From Psychrobacillus sp. OK032 (lineage in GTDB: Bacteria > Bacillota > Bacilli > Bacillales_A > Planococcaceae), in NCBI RefSeq assembly GCF_900111345.1, contig NZ_FOGY01000003.1:248001-312000 (forward strand): DNA of 64,000 nt, written 5' to 3'. The notes under the pieces are model-generated. The model searched no databases, was not told the origin of the DNA, and saw only the letters and a list, made by a program, of their open reading frames with translations. Below are positions 26,467 through 34,904 of this stretch, in pieces (position 1 is the stretch's first letter; each line of letters starts with the position of its first letter). The position numbers and the translations under genes are program-made.

Positions 26467-26569
26467 GAGCTTGCTGACTATTTAATTTCTAGCTTTAAAA
26501 CAAAAAGGTTTATTAGAAAAGCAATTAAAAATCCAATATAAGGCTAAGAACAGTCAACTGATCATTGAA

Positions 26570-26611
26570 AGCAACCAATTTGCTAACATAAGCAACCAAT
26601 TCTCATATTGA
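26570..26611 (+). repeat. 21-nt repeat, AGCAACC dialect (two monomers)
   Basis: AGCAACCAATTT at 26570 and AGCAACCAATTC at 26591 are 21 nt apart. It is the counterpart of 579-620. Confidence 0.55.
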
Positions 26612-26707
26612 AGAAATTACTAATAGGAAACGACAATTATTGGTATGGAAAATTGCATTGTTAGTGATTCATCAAATGTTGATGCTAATTAGTCAGCGTA
26701 TTTTTGT

Positions 26708-26831
26708 TGATTGTAGCGCAAGGCGGCGACTCCTGCGGGAACAGCGCGAGCTGAAGACCCTGGACTGAGCGAAGCGAGGGAAGCGGCTGAAGCCGTGCCC
26801 GCGGAAAGCGTCCGCCTGGAGCGGAAATCAA
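26708..26831 (+). repeat. Palindromic element, type B, forward
   Basis: GGCGGCGACTCCTGCGGGAA, GAGCTGAAGACCCTGGACT and GCGGCTGAAGCCGTGCCCGC match the copy at 823-944 almost base for base, with the same TTGATTGTAGCG and GGAAATCAACTG flanks. Confidence 0.9.
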
Positions 26832-26995
26832 CTGCACTTGCAGTGACTCTCTAAGATGCATTATCTCTATACTGTGTGAGCAGCCTATTTGTAATGATAG
26901 CTTTTTTAATTTAGCTTATGTTTAGTTGTCATTCCCATGCTTTTAGCATTATAATAAAAAGGTTACAGTAAAAAATGCTTCAAAGGATGAACGCA

Positions 26996-27415
26996 ATGTC
27001 TCAACCAATAAAAAAATCAGTAAATGTCCGCTTATTATCTACGATTCAACATCCAGATGTTGCAGCGGAAACATTTGACATACAAACAACAGGTGAGCTA
27101 ACAATCAAAGGAGCTCAACCTTATATAGTTTACGAAGAAACGCAAAATGAAAAAGCGATCAAAACAACGGTCAAGTTAAGTAACGATTCTGCATTAATTC
27201 TTAGAAGTGGCGGCGTAAAAATGAGACTGCCATTCGTAAAAGGAGAACTTCAAAATGGAAGCTATGATTCTGGATATGGCTCTATGATGATTACAACAAA
27301 TACGAAGCAGCTCAATTTTGAAAATGGTCATTTTCGAGTAGAATATGAGCTATTAATAAATGAAGAAATCGCAGGTACATATACATTAGAACTAATTTAT
27401 ACGGAGGCGAATTAA
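26996..27415 (+). CDS. ywiB: YwiB, DUF1934 family protein
   Basis: 139 residues from ATG 26996, 8 nt after AAAGGA; the upstream ATG at 26975 lacks a Shine-Dalgarno. A calycin-like beta-barrel pattern is visible, with YIVYEETQNEKAIKTTVKLS, LRSGGVKMRLPFV and the C-terminal ELLINEEIAGTYTLELIYTE. The DUF1934/YwiB family is nearly always directly upstream of argS in Bacillales, as here with the stop codon abutting the argS ATG. The function is unknown; a small-molecule or lipid-binding role is suggested only by the fold. Confidence 0.85.
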   Translation: MSQPIKKSVNVRLLSTIQHPDVAAETFDIQTTGELTIKGAQPYIVYEETQNEKAIKTTVKLSNDSALILRSGGVKMRLPFVKGELQNGSYDSGYGSMMITTNTKQLNFENGHFRVEYELLINEEIAGTYTLELIYTEAN

Positions 27416-29083
27416 ATGAACGCAGTAGAAAAAGTGCAACAATCGATTAAAACAGCATTGCAACAAGCAATTGTAAAAGCAGAATTAGTAGCGGAAGATC
27501 AGATTCCAGCTATTCATTTAGAAACACCGAAAGATAAAGCAAATGGGGATTATGCAACAAATATCGCGATGCAATTAACTAAACTAGCGAAAAAGAATCC
27601 ACGTCAAATTGCGGACGCTATTGTAGAAAACCTAGATATGTCAGGTACAATGATGGACAAAATCGATATCGCCGGTCCAGGATTTATGAATATTACCGTG
27701 CGTAAAGATTATTTACAAGAAGTAATTAAAGCTGTACTTACGGAACAAGCCGATTATGGCCGCACAAAAACTGGTGCAGGGGAAAAAATTCAAGTCGAGT
27801 TTGTATCTGCGAACCCAACAGGTGACTTACATTTAGGGCATGCGCGTGGTGCTTCTGTCGGGGATTCATTATGTAATGTACTTGATTTCGCTGGATACGA
27901 TGTAGCTCGTGAATATTATATTAATGACGCTGGAAATCAAATCCATAACTTAGCTGTTTCCATTGAAGTGCGCTATTTTGAAGCTTTAGGGTTAGAAAAA
28001 GAAATGCCGGAAGACGGATATCGCGGTCAAGATATTATCGATATCGCAGCAGATCTTGTAAAAGAGCATGGAGATAAGTTTGTTCAAATGTCAGACGAAG
28101 AACGTTATAAAGCGTTCCGTTCACATGGATTAAAAGTAGAGCTTGCTAAATTACAAAAAGACTTAGCGGACTTCCGTGTAGGTTTCGATAACTGGTTCTC
28201 TGAAACATCGTTATATGAAGATGGAAAAATCGAAGTCGCACTTGATAAATTAAAAGCAAACGGCCATATTTTCGAAGAAGAAGGAGCGACTTGGTTCCGT
28301 TCTACAACATTTGGTGACGATAAAGACCGTGTGTTGATCAAAAGTGATGGTTCATTCACGTATTTATTACCAGACATCGCGTACCATGAAGACAAATTAG
28401 TTCGTGGCTTCGACCAACTGATTAATATTTGGGGAGCGGATCACCACGGATACATCCCTCGTATGAAAGCGGCAATTGAAGCGCTTGGATACGAGCGTGA
28501 AAAACTAGAAGTATCGGTTATTCAAATGGTGCAGCTGTATAAAGACGGCGAAAAAATGAAAATGAGTAAACGTACTGGTAAAGCAGTTACGATGCGCGAG
28601 CTAGTAGAAGAAGTAGGGCTAGACGCAGTTCGTTACTTCTTCGGTATGCGTTCTGGCGATTCACATATGGATTTCGACTTAGATTTAGCTGTTTCCCAAT
28701 CGAATGAAAACCCAGTATACTATGCACAATATGCACATGCTCGTATTTCCTCGATCTTACGAGCAGCTGAAACACAAGGCTTGAAAGCTTCAACAGATTC
28801 ACTTGAGTTATTGCAAAGTGAAAAAGAATTAGACTTATTGAAAAAAATCGGTGACTTCCCACAAGTAGTAGCAGACTCTGCAAAACTTCGTGCACCACAC
28901 CGAATCGCTACTTATATACAAGAGCTTGCAGCAACATTCCACAGTTTCTACAATGCGGATAAAGTACTCGATGCAGAAAACGTAGCACTTACTGGCGCTC
29001 GTCTTGCACTAGTAACCTCTGCTCGCCAAACAATTGCGAACGCACTACGCTTAATCGGCGTAGCCGCTCCAGAAAAGATGTAA
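27416..29083 (+). CDS. argS: Arginyl-tRNA synthetase
   Basis: 555 residues, class I aminoacyl-tRNA synthetase. The signature HIGH appears as HLGH in [19 protein letters not shown], and KMSK in [19 protein letters not shown]. An N-terminal Arg-S additional domain (residues 1-110) and the C-terminal DALR anticodon-binding domain ([14 protein letters not shown] to the end) are complete. The start follows GGAGG at the end of ywiB with no gap between the genes. The terminator lies 5 nt after the stop. Confidence 0.97.
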   Translation: MNAVEKVQQSIKTALQQAIVKAELVAEDQIPAIHLETPKDKANGDYATNIAMQLTKLAKKNPRQIADAIVENLDMSGTMMDKIDIAGPGFMNITVRKDYLQEVIKAVLTEQADYGRTKTGAGEKIQVEFVSANPTGDLHLGHARGASVGDSLCNVLDFAGYDVAREYYINDAGNQIHNLAVSIEVRYFEALGLEKEMPEDGYRGQDIIDIAADLVKEHGDKFVQMSDEERYKAFRSHGLKVELAKLQKDLADFRVGFDNWFSETSLYEDGKIEVALDKLKANGHIFEEEGATWFRSTTFGDDKDRVLIKSDGSFTYLLPDIAYHEDKLVRGFDQLINIWGADHHGYIPRMKAAIEALGYEREKLEVSVIQMVQLYKDGEKMKMSKRTGKAVTMRELVEEVGLDAVRYFFGMRSGDSHMDFDLDLAVSQSNENPVYYAQYAHARISSILRAAETQGLKASTDSLELLQSEKELDLLKKIGDFPQVVADSAKLRAPHRIATYIQELAATFHSFYNADKVLDAENVALTGARLALVTSARQTIANALRLIGVAAPEKM

Positions 29084-29086
29084 TAT

Positions 29087-29118
29087 GTAACACTTCGACC
29101 TCGGTCGGAGTGTTTTTT
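29087..29118 (+). terminator. Terminator of ywiB-argS
   Basis: AACACTTCGACC and GGTCGGAGTGTT pair with a short TC loop, followed by seven T. Confidence 0.9.
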
Positions 29119-30033
29119 TGTGCTTGGCGACGTTTTAAGGGGGGATTCGCTCCTAAATAATGTCTATGCGCTCCTAAAAAGTCTGGTATCCGCTCCTACC
29201 GCCCGCGACCGCCCCTAGTGGATGTCTATCCGCTCCTAAGTATCAGCTATGCGCTCCTAAAAGCCCGGCATCCTCTCCTACCGTCCGCGACCGCCCCTAG
29301 TGGAGGTTTATCCGCCCCTAAGTCTCGGCTATGCGCTCCTAAAAGCCCGGCATCCGCTCCTACCGCGCATGATCGCCCCTAGTGGAGGTCTATCCGCTCC
29401 TAAGTATCAGCTATGCGCACCTAAAAGCCCGGCATCCGCTCCTACCGTCCGCGACCGCCCCTAGTGGAGGTTTATCCGCCCCTAAGTCTCGGCTATGCGC
29501 TCCTAAAAGCCCGGCAACCGCTCCTACCGTCCGCGACCGCCCCTAGTGGAGGTTTATCCGCTCCAAAGTATCAGCTATCCGCACCTAAAAGCCCGGCATC
29601 CGCTCCTACCGTCCGCGACCGCCCCTAGTGGAGGTTTATCCGCCCCTAAGTCTCGGCTATGCGCTCCTAAAAGCCCGGCAACCGCTCCTACCGTCCGCGA
29701 CCGCCCCTAGTGGAGGTTTATCCGCTCCAAAGTATCAGCTATCCGCACCTAAAAGCCCGGCATCCGCTCCTACCGTCCGCGACCGCCCCTAGTGGAGGTT
29801 TATCCGCCCCTAAGTCTCGGCTATGCGCTCCTAAAAGCCCGGCAACCGCTCCTACCGCGCATGACCACCCCTAGTGGAGGTTTATCCGCCCCTAAGTCTC
29901 GGCTATGCGCACCTAAAAGCCCGGCATCCGCTCCTACCGTCCGCGACCGCCCCTAGTGGAGGTTTATCCGCCCCTAAATCTCGGCTATGTGCTCCTAAAA
30001 GCCCGGCATCCGCCCCTACCGCCGAGGACAGGC
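29119..30033. repeat. Tandem array: ten 82-bp units built from CGCTCCTA 21-mers
   Basis: CCCCTAGTGG recurs at about 29211, 29293, 29375, 29457, 29539, 29621, 29703, 29785, 29867 and 29949, always exactly 82 nt apart. Each unit is three 21-nt monomers plus one of 19 nt, every monomer starting CGCTCCTA or CGCCCCTA. The blocks 29457-29620 and 29621-29784 appear identical, so a 164-bp double unit was duplicated recently. The array is visibly GC-rich compared with its surroundings. It fills the gap between the argS terminator and the cobalamin riboswitch. Confidence 0.95.
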
Positions 30034-30045
30034 TAAATCAGAGCC

Positions 30046-30155
30046 CCATCCGAGCAATCCCCCTGGTCATCCGAGCAAATGCTCAGCTTATCCGCGCATA
30101 TCTGCTCGCTAATCGAGCCGATCCGTCATTATCCGCACATATATTGCAATTATCC
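30046..30155. repeat. 21-nt repeat, ATCCGAGCA dialect
   Basis: Directly after the 82-bp array, five consecutive monomers begin ATCCGAGCA, ATCCGAGCA, ATCCGCGCA, AATCGAGCC and ATCCGCACA, with lengths of 21, 21, 21, 20 and 21 nt. The anchor differs from the CGCTCCTA and GCGACAAA dialects but the period is the same. Confidence 0.8.
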
Positions 30156-30234
30156 TATTAAAACAGACAAACACATCTGCTCACGAAAAATCCTGTCGAC
30201 AACCAATCTATTTCATGTATAATTAAGTCGATGC

Positions 30235-30420
30235 ATACGAAATATTTCGAAAATAAAGGTGCTTGCTATGAAACTAGCAAGTTAAAAGGGAAGCTAGTTC
30301 AAATCCAGCGCGGTCCCGCCACTGTATGTGATAGAGTTCTATCATGAGTCAGAAAACCTGCCTTTATGAGTAAACACTTTAATGCCTACGAGGATAGGTA
30401 ACGTGTGAGTCAGCTTGGCA
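30235..30420 (+). promoter_or_regulatory. Cobalamin riboswitch controlling the B12 salvage operon
   Basis: The conserved core is present in order: AAAGGTGCTTGC (P2/P3 entry), GGGAAGCTAGTTCAAATCC, GCGGTCCCGCCACTGT (the most conserved internal loop), then GAGTCAGAAAACCTGCC (B12-box form). Adenosylcobalamin binding sequesters downstream sequence and lowers expression in this RNA class. A Rho-independent terminator at 30455-30485 lies between the aptamer and btuF, so control is probably by transcription termination. An aptamer here explains the unusually long leader. Confidence 0.95.
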
Positions 30421-30454
30421 TATGGCAAACCTAGCAGATTTATACCTATTCTAT

Positions 30455-30486
30455 CTCTCGTACAGTGGACGAGAGTTTTTTATTTG
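30455..30486 (+). terminator. Riboswitch-controlled terminator before btuF
   Basis: CTCTCG and CGAGAG pair around TACAGTGGA, followed by TTTTTTATTT. It is about 35 nt after the aptamer and 23 nt before btuF, as expected for the expression platform. Confidence 0.85.
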
Positions 30487-30508
30487 CACAGAAAATGGGG
30501 GAAGTAAC

Positions 30509-31483
30509 ATGAAGAAATTATGGCAATTATGGATGACAATCGCTTTAGCGGTACTACTTTTAGTAGGATGCGGACAAAAAGAAGAAACACCTGTCGAAAA
30601 TAACGACAATGCCCAACAAGAAGAAGCAGTAGTAGAAACAGAAACAGAATTCCCGATAACAATGACAGATGCAGTTGGTAATGAAATTACCCTAGAAGCA
30701 GCGCCAAAAACAATTGTGTCGATGATGCCAAGTAATACAGAAATTTTATTTGCTTTAGGATTAAATGAGGAAATCGTTGGAGTTAATGATTATGATAATT
30801 ACCCAGCAGAAGCACTCGAAAAAGAGAAAATCGGTGGGCAAGAATTCAATGTGGAAAAAATCGTAGCAATGAATCCGGAAATCGTTTTCGCACATGAATC
30901 CGGTCTTGGTATGGGAGAAGCAGGTCTACAACAAATCCGTGATGCTGGTGTGAAAGTTTTCGTTGTCAAAAATGCAGGGGACTTCGACCAAACATACACT
31001 ACTATTGAACAAATCGGTCGTGCTACTGGAAAATTAGCAGAAGCAGAAAATATTGTTGAAGATATGAAAGCAAAAGTAGAAGAAGTTAAAGAAAAAGTAG
31101 CAAAAGTGGAAACAAAGAAAACTGTATTCGTTGAAACATCAGATGTTCCGGAAATTTACACACCTGGTAAAGGGACGTTCATGCAAGAGTTTTTAGATAT
31201 GGTGAATGCGGAAAATATCGCGGCAGATCAAGAAGGCTGGTTTATGATATCGCCGGAAGAAATCGTTAGCCGTAACCCAGATGTGATTATTGTTATGTAT
31301 AGCTATGTAGATGGAATTGTAGATAGCGTAAAAGCTCGTGATGGATTCGATACGGTTACTGCTGTGAAAAATGATGCAGTTGTACAAGTAGATGAAAACT
31401 TAACGAGTCGTACAGGTCCACGTCTTGCAGAAGGATTAGAAGAGATCGCGAAGGCAATTTACCCAGAGGTATTTAGTGAGTAA
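30509..31483 (+). CDS. btuF: BtuF, cobalamin/cobinamide-binding lipoprotein
   Basis: 324 residues. The signal peptide has a lipobox, LLLVGC (Cys near residue 20), so the mature protein is lipid-anchored outside the membrane. The PeriBP fold of the BtuF/FecB type is shown by APKTIVSMMPSNTEILFALG, NVEKIVAMNPEIVFAHES, the long helix of KVEEVKEKVAKVE, and WFMISPEEIVSRNPDVIIV. ATG 30509 with GGGGGAAG is preferred. The longer frame from 30422 would start before the terminator hairpin and encode a non-signal N-terminus. First gene of the operon. Confidence 0.92.
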   Translation: MKKLWQLWMTIALAVLLLVGCGQKEETPVENNDNAQQEEAVVETETEFPITMTDAVGNEITLEAAPKTIVSMMPSNTEILFALGLNEEIVGVNDYDNYPAEALEKEKIGGQEFNVEKIVAMNPEIVFAHESGLGMGEAGLQQIRDAGVKVFVVKNAGDFDQTYTTIEQIGRATGKLAEAENIVEDMKAKVEEVKEKVAKVETKKTVFVETSDVPEIYTPGKGTFMQEFLDMVNAENIAADQEGWFMISPEEIVSRNPDVIIVMYSYVDGIVDSVKARDGFDTVTAVKNDAVVQVDENLTSRTGPRLAEGLEEIAKAIYPEVFSE

Positions 31484-32471
31484 AGCCATGATCGGCTACA
31501 TCTTGTCGATTGCTGCTCTGTTAGTAGCAATTTGGCTTGGTGTATCGGTCGGATCCGTTAAGGTACCGATCAGCACATTATGGGATACGGGAGCAGATGC
31601 AATCGCATCGAATATCGTTTGGAAAATTCGCATGCCGCGTGTTGTACTTGCAGGACTAGTTGGTGCATCACTAGCTATTGCAGGTGCTGCGTTTCAAGGG
31701 TTGTTAAAAAATCCGCTTGCCGATCCTTATACGTTAGGAGTGTCGTCCGGTGCCTCAGTAGGTGCCGTGACTACGCTCTTTTTCGGTATTTCGGTACCAT
31801 TTTTAGGAATATTCACGTTGCCTGTTTTCAGTATGATCGGTGCATTAGTGACAATGCTAGCTGTTATTTCATTTGCAAAGCTAGTTGATCGAGCGATGAA
31901 AATGGAAACGATTATTTTAACTGGTATTATTTTTAGTTCTTTTTTAGGCTCGGTTATTTCACTTATGATTGCACTTACCGGGGAAGAACTACGTCAAATT
32001 ATTAGTTGGCTTCTAGGAAGTGTATCGATGCGCGGCTGGAGCTTTGTACAAATGGCTTTACCGTTTGTGTTTATTGGGACGCTTTTATTATGGGTTAACA
32101 GAAGAGAGCTAAATGCGATGCTGTTTGGAGAAGAACGGGCACAGCATTTAGGAGTCAATGTGAAAAAAAGAAAAATGATGATTTTGATCGGTGGCTCTAT
32201 GCTTACTGGAACGGCGGTTGCGGTGTCGGGAACGATTGGATTTGTAGGACTTGTCGTACCACATATGACGAGGCTTTTATTTGGCTCGGACAATCGGCAT
32301 GTATTACCCCTTAGCTTTATAAATGGAGCATCGTTATTAATCATTTGTGATTTAGTGTCTCGTACGATTATTGCACCAACGGAACTGCCGATTGGTGTGA
32401 TAACAGCGTTTATTGGGGCGCCAGTTTTTGCATTTATTTTCTTTAGACAACGGAAAAAAGGAGGCATTTAA
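31476..32471 (+). CDS. btuC: BtuC, cobalamin ABC transporter permease
   Basis: 331 residues, FecCD family with about nine or ten membrane helices. Landmarks are the N-terminal IRMPRVVLAGLVGASLAIAG, GAAFQGLLKNPLADPYTLGVSSGAS, the coupling region GEERAQHLGVNVKKRKMMIL and GTIGFVGLVVPHMTRLLFG. It forms the channel through which BtuF delivers cobalamin or cobinamide. GTG 31476 overlaps the end of btuF by 8 nt with AGAGGT upstream; ATG 31488 would be the alternative. btuD starts 1 nt after the stop. Confidence 0.92.
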   Translation: MSKAMIGYILSIAALLVAIWLGVSVGSVKVPISTLWDTGADAIASNIVWKIRMPRVVLAGLVGASLAIAGAAFQGLLKNPLADPYTLGVSSGASVGAVTTLFFGISVPFLGIFTLPVFSMIGALVTMLAVISFAKLVDRAMKMETIILTGIIFSSFLGSVISLMIALTGEELRQIISWLLGSVSMRGWSFVQMALPFVFIGTLLLWVNRRELNAMLFGEERAQHLGVNVKKRKMMILIGGSMLTGTAVAVSGTIGFVGLVVPHMTRLLFGSDNRHVLPLSFINGASLLIICDLVSRTIIAPTELPIGVITAFIGAPVFAFIFFRQRKKGGI

Positions 32472-32472
32472 T

Positions 32473-33942
32473 ATGTTACAAGTGGAAAATATATCGGGTG
32501 GATATGATCACCAATTGATTGTTAAAAATGTCTCCTTTCATGTCGGAAAAGGAGAAATGCTTGGAATCCTTGGACCAAACGGGAGTGGGAAATCCACCTT
32601 GTTAAAAGTAATTAGTGGAATACTACATAAGCAGTCCGGTGATGTATTAATAAATGGGAAACCGTTAAATTCCTATTCATCGAAAGAGTTGGCGAAAAAA
32701 ATGGCGGTTCTTCCTCAACTACATAGTCATGCGTTTTCCCATACTGTGAGAGATACGATTGCACTTGGTCGCTATCCCCATCAAAGTGGCTTGTTTTCTT
32801 CTTGGTCGAACGAAGATGAAGCAGCTGTTGCCTTGGCAATGAAACAAATGGGAATAGAGAGATACGAGCATCACTTGTTAGATCTATTGTCCGGGGGGGA
32901 GCAACAGCGTGTATTTGTAGCACAAGCACTTGCGCAACAAGCTCCAATACTATTACTCGATGAACCGACAAATCATTTAGATATCGCTCATCAAAAACAA
33001 TTGCTTGATACGATCAAAACACAAGCAAATGAAAACGAAATGACGATCATCAGTATATTTCATGATATAAATCTCGCAGCACTTTACTGTGATCGGCTTC
33101 TATTAATGGATCAAGGCGAAGTAAAAGCCATCGGAGAACCGCATGAAGTAGTTATGAAAAGCCAAATCGAAACAGTGTATAAAGCGAGGATAAGCACAAA
33201 TCCGCACCCGGAACGTCCAAAGCCTCAAATCACGATACTACCGGATATAAAAGAGGAACGTCATGAGAAACTTATTACGATAGAAAACTTTCAAGTGACG
33301 GATGAATTAGTCGTATTCCAAGCGGAGCATCAATTAAAAACATGGTCATCTGCAGTAATAAACGCTGGGACTGGATGGTACCGAACATTTGTGAATAGAA
33401 GAGTAGATGCCCACTATAATATTGACAATGCACAAACAGAAATGCAGCAATTCCTTGTTAGTCGCGGGTATTCTGAAACAGAAACAGTAGGAATGATGAC
33501 AGCTGTTTATACGAAAGACGCAGTCATTAAACAATACGACGGCGATTTCGGCTCCGTCATCGTTATGGTGACAGCAGGGGTTGGGAATGCAGTAGATGTG
33601 GCAAAAGCTTATGAAGTTGAGGCATTACCCGCAATTGGCACGATAAATACATGGATAATTATAAACGGGGAATTAGCAGAGGAAGCTTTTATACAAGCGG
33701 TTATTACTGCAACCGAAGCAAAAACGAAAGCACTTGCATTTGAACAAGTCAAAGATTCTCGTACTGGCACAATTGCTACTGGAACATCAACGGATAGCGT
33801 ACTAGTTGCAGCAACACAACAAGGAGCGCATATTCCATATGCGGGTCCAATTACGGAAGTTGGGAAAAAAATCGGGCTTGGCGTCTATGAATGCACAGTC
33901 GAAGCAATCCAAATTTATAAAAAAGCAAAAGGCTGGGAATAG
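32473..33942 (+). CDS. btuD: BtuD-CbiZ fusion: ABC ATPase plus adenosylcobinamide amidohydrolase
   Basis: 489 residues from ATG 32473, after AAGGAGG. Residues 1-255 are an ABC ATPase with Walker A GPNGSGKST, signature LSGGEQQR and Walker B ILLLDEPTNHLD, powering BtuFC. From about residue 270 a CbiZ domain follows: SAVINAGTGWYRTFVNRRVD, VTAGVGNAVDVAK, GTINTWIIINGELAEEAF and TGTSTDSVLVAATQQG. CbiZ cleaves the aminopropanol arm from adenosylcobinamide to give adenosylcobyric acid, so imported cobinamide can be rebuilt. Such a fusion is known in Bacillus (YvrA-like). Both domains look complete. Confidence 0.93.
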   Translation: MLQVENISGGYDHQLIVKNVSFHVGKGEMLGILGPNGSGKSTLLKVISGILHKQSGDVLINGKPLNSYSSKELAKKMAVLPQLHSHAFSHTVRDTIALGRYPHQSGLFSSWSNEDEAAVALAMKQMGIERYEHHLLDLLSGGEQQRVFVAQALAQQAPILLLDEPTNHLDIAHQKQLLDTIKTQANENEMTIISIFHDINLAALYCDRLLLMDQGEVKAIGEPHEVVMKSQIETVYKARISTNPHPERPKPQITILPDIKEERHEKLITIENFQVTDELVVFQAEHQLKTWSSAVINAGTGWYRTFVNRRVDAHYNIDNAQTEMQQFLVSRGYSETETVGMMTAVYTKDAVIKQYDGDFGSVIVMVTAGVGNAVDVAKAYEVEALPAIGTINTWIIINGELAEEAFIQAVITATEAKTKALAFEQVKDSRTGTIATGTSTDSVLVAATQQGAHIPYAGPITEVGKKIGLGVYECTVEAIQIYKKAKGWE

Positions 33943-33944
33943 GG

Positions 33945-34904
33945 ATGGGTCCACATATAATCGCCATCGCGGTAGGGCTCTTACTCGATAGGATAATCGG
34001 AGACCCACCGAATTGGCCACATCCCGTTCGATTGATCGGTGCGCTCATTTCAAAGCTAACAACTTGGTTGAATAAAGGAAACGCGAAGAAAGCGAAAGGA
34101 TATCTACTCGTTTTTATTGTTGTTGGAATAACATTTTCCATTACAATAGCGATTTTACTCGGTGCATATTCCATCCATCTTGCGGTTGGAATTGCAGTAG
34201 AAAGTGTGTTGATCGCATCGGGACTAGCACAAAAAAGCTTAAAGGAAGCAGCGATGGATGTGTATAAACCACTAGTTGCAAATGATTTACCTTCTGCTAG
34301 AGAAAAATTATCGTGGATTGTTGGAAGAGACACAGACAAGCTAGATGAACAAGAAATTACACGTGGCGTTGTAGAAACTGTCTCAGAAAATATTAGCGAT
34401 GGAATTACGGCTCCACTTTTTTATGCTTTTCTATTTGCAGGTGCACCTGGACTTTGGGTATACAAAGCAATCAATACGCTCGATTCAATGGTCGGTTATA
34501 AAAATGAGCAATACGAAGATTTTGGATATGCATCTGCAAAGCTGGATGACATAGCGAACTATATACCAAGTCGTTTGACGGGCTATCTCATTATGCTATG
34601 GGGCAAAAAAGAAAGTGCGTTATCTTTTCGAAAACGAATGCGGGGATGGTGGCTTGACGCGAAAAAGCATCCAAGTCCAAATAGTGGCTATTTAGAAGCT
34701 GCGACTGCTTATCAGCTTGGCATTCAACTCGGAGGAATAAATACATATAAAGGAATCATTTCTAACCGGGCTCGCATGGGAATTGGAGAGGTTCCTTTAA
34801 CGCCAAATCATATACTAAGCACCATTTCGCATTTGAATACAGCTGTATTTCTATTTTGGCTTTGGATGATGGTTATTGGAGGAATTTTATATGGCATTAC
34901 CTAA
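33945..34904 (+). CDS. cbiB: CbiB, adenosylcobinamide-phosphate synthase
   Basis: 319 residues, membrane protein with four to five hydrophobic segments. It joins adenosylcobyric acid to aminopropanol phosphate. Family marks are LLLDRIIGDPPNWPHPVRLIG at the start (only ten residues from the Met), then VETVSENISDGITAPLFYAFLFG-like segments, the conserved INTLDSMVGYKNEQYEDFG, and HPSPNSGYLEAATAYQLGIQLGG. The last motif is diagnostic of CbiB/CobD. It overlaps the next gene by 14 nt. It re-closes the cobyric acid produced by CbiZ upstream. Confidence 0.94.
   Translation: MGPHIIAIAVGLLLDRIIGDPPNWPHPVRLIGALISKLTTWLNKGNAKKAKGYLLVFIVVGITFSITIAILLGAYSIHLAVGIAVESVLIASGLAQKSLKEAAMDVYKPLVANDLPSAREKLSWIVGRDTDKLDEQEITRGVVETVSENISDGITAPLFYAFLFAGAPGLWVYKAINTLDSMVGYKNEQYEDFGYASAKLDDIANYIPSRLTGYLIMLWGKKESALSFRKRMRGWWLDAKKHPSPNSGYLEAATAYQLGIQLGGINTYKGIISNRARMGIGEVPLTPNHILSTISHLNTAVFLFWLWMMVIGGILYGIT

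Larger units (their letters stand above)
26223..26995. other. Gene-free interval with paired palindromic elements
   Basis: The same layout as at 330-1161: a reverse type-A element (26330-26466), two AGCAACC 21-mers (26570-26611) and a forward type-B element (26708-26831). The spacer sequences differ between the two intervals. The last 100 nt presumably hold the ywiB-argS promoter. Confidence 0.65.

Noticed and set aside
29119-30033. CRISPR array
   Set aside because: There are no unique spacers between constant repeats; the whole 82-bp unit is repeated, and no cas genes are present in the window.
29874-30161. 95-residue plus-strand open frame
   Set aside because: It lies in the 82-bp array and ATCCGAGCA repeats; the heptad-like protein repeats simply reflect the 21-nt period. 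No Shine-Dalgarno of note.
30422-30508. N-terminal extension of BtuF
   Set aside because: It would start before the riboswitch terminator hairpin and place a non-signal segment ahead of the lipoprotein signal peptide; ATG 30509 has a proper Shine-Dalgarno.
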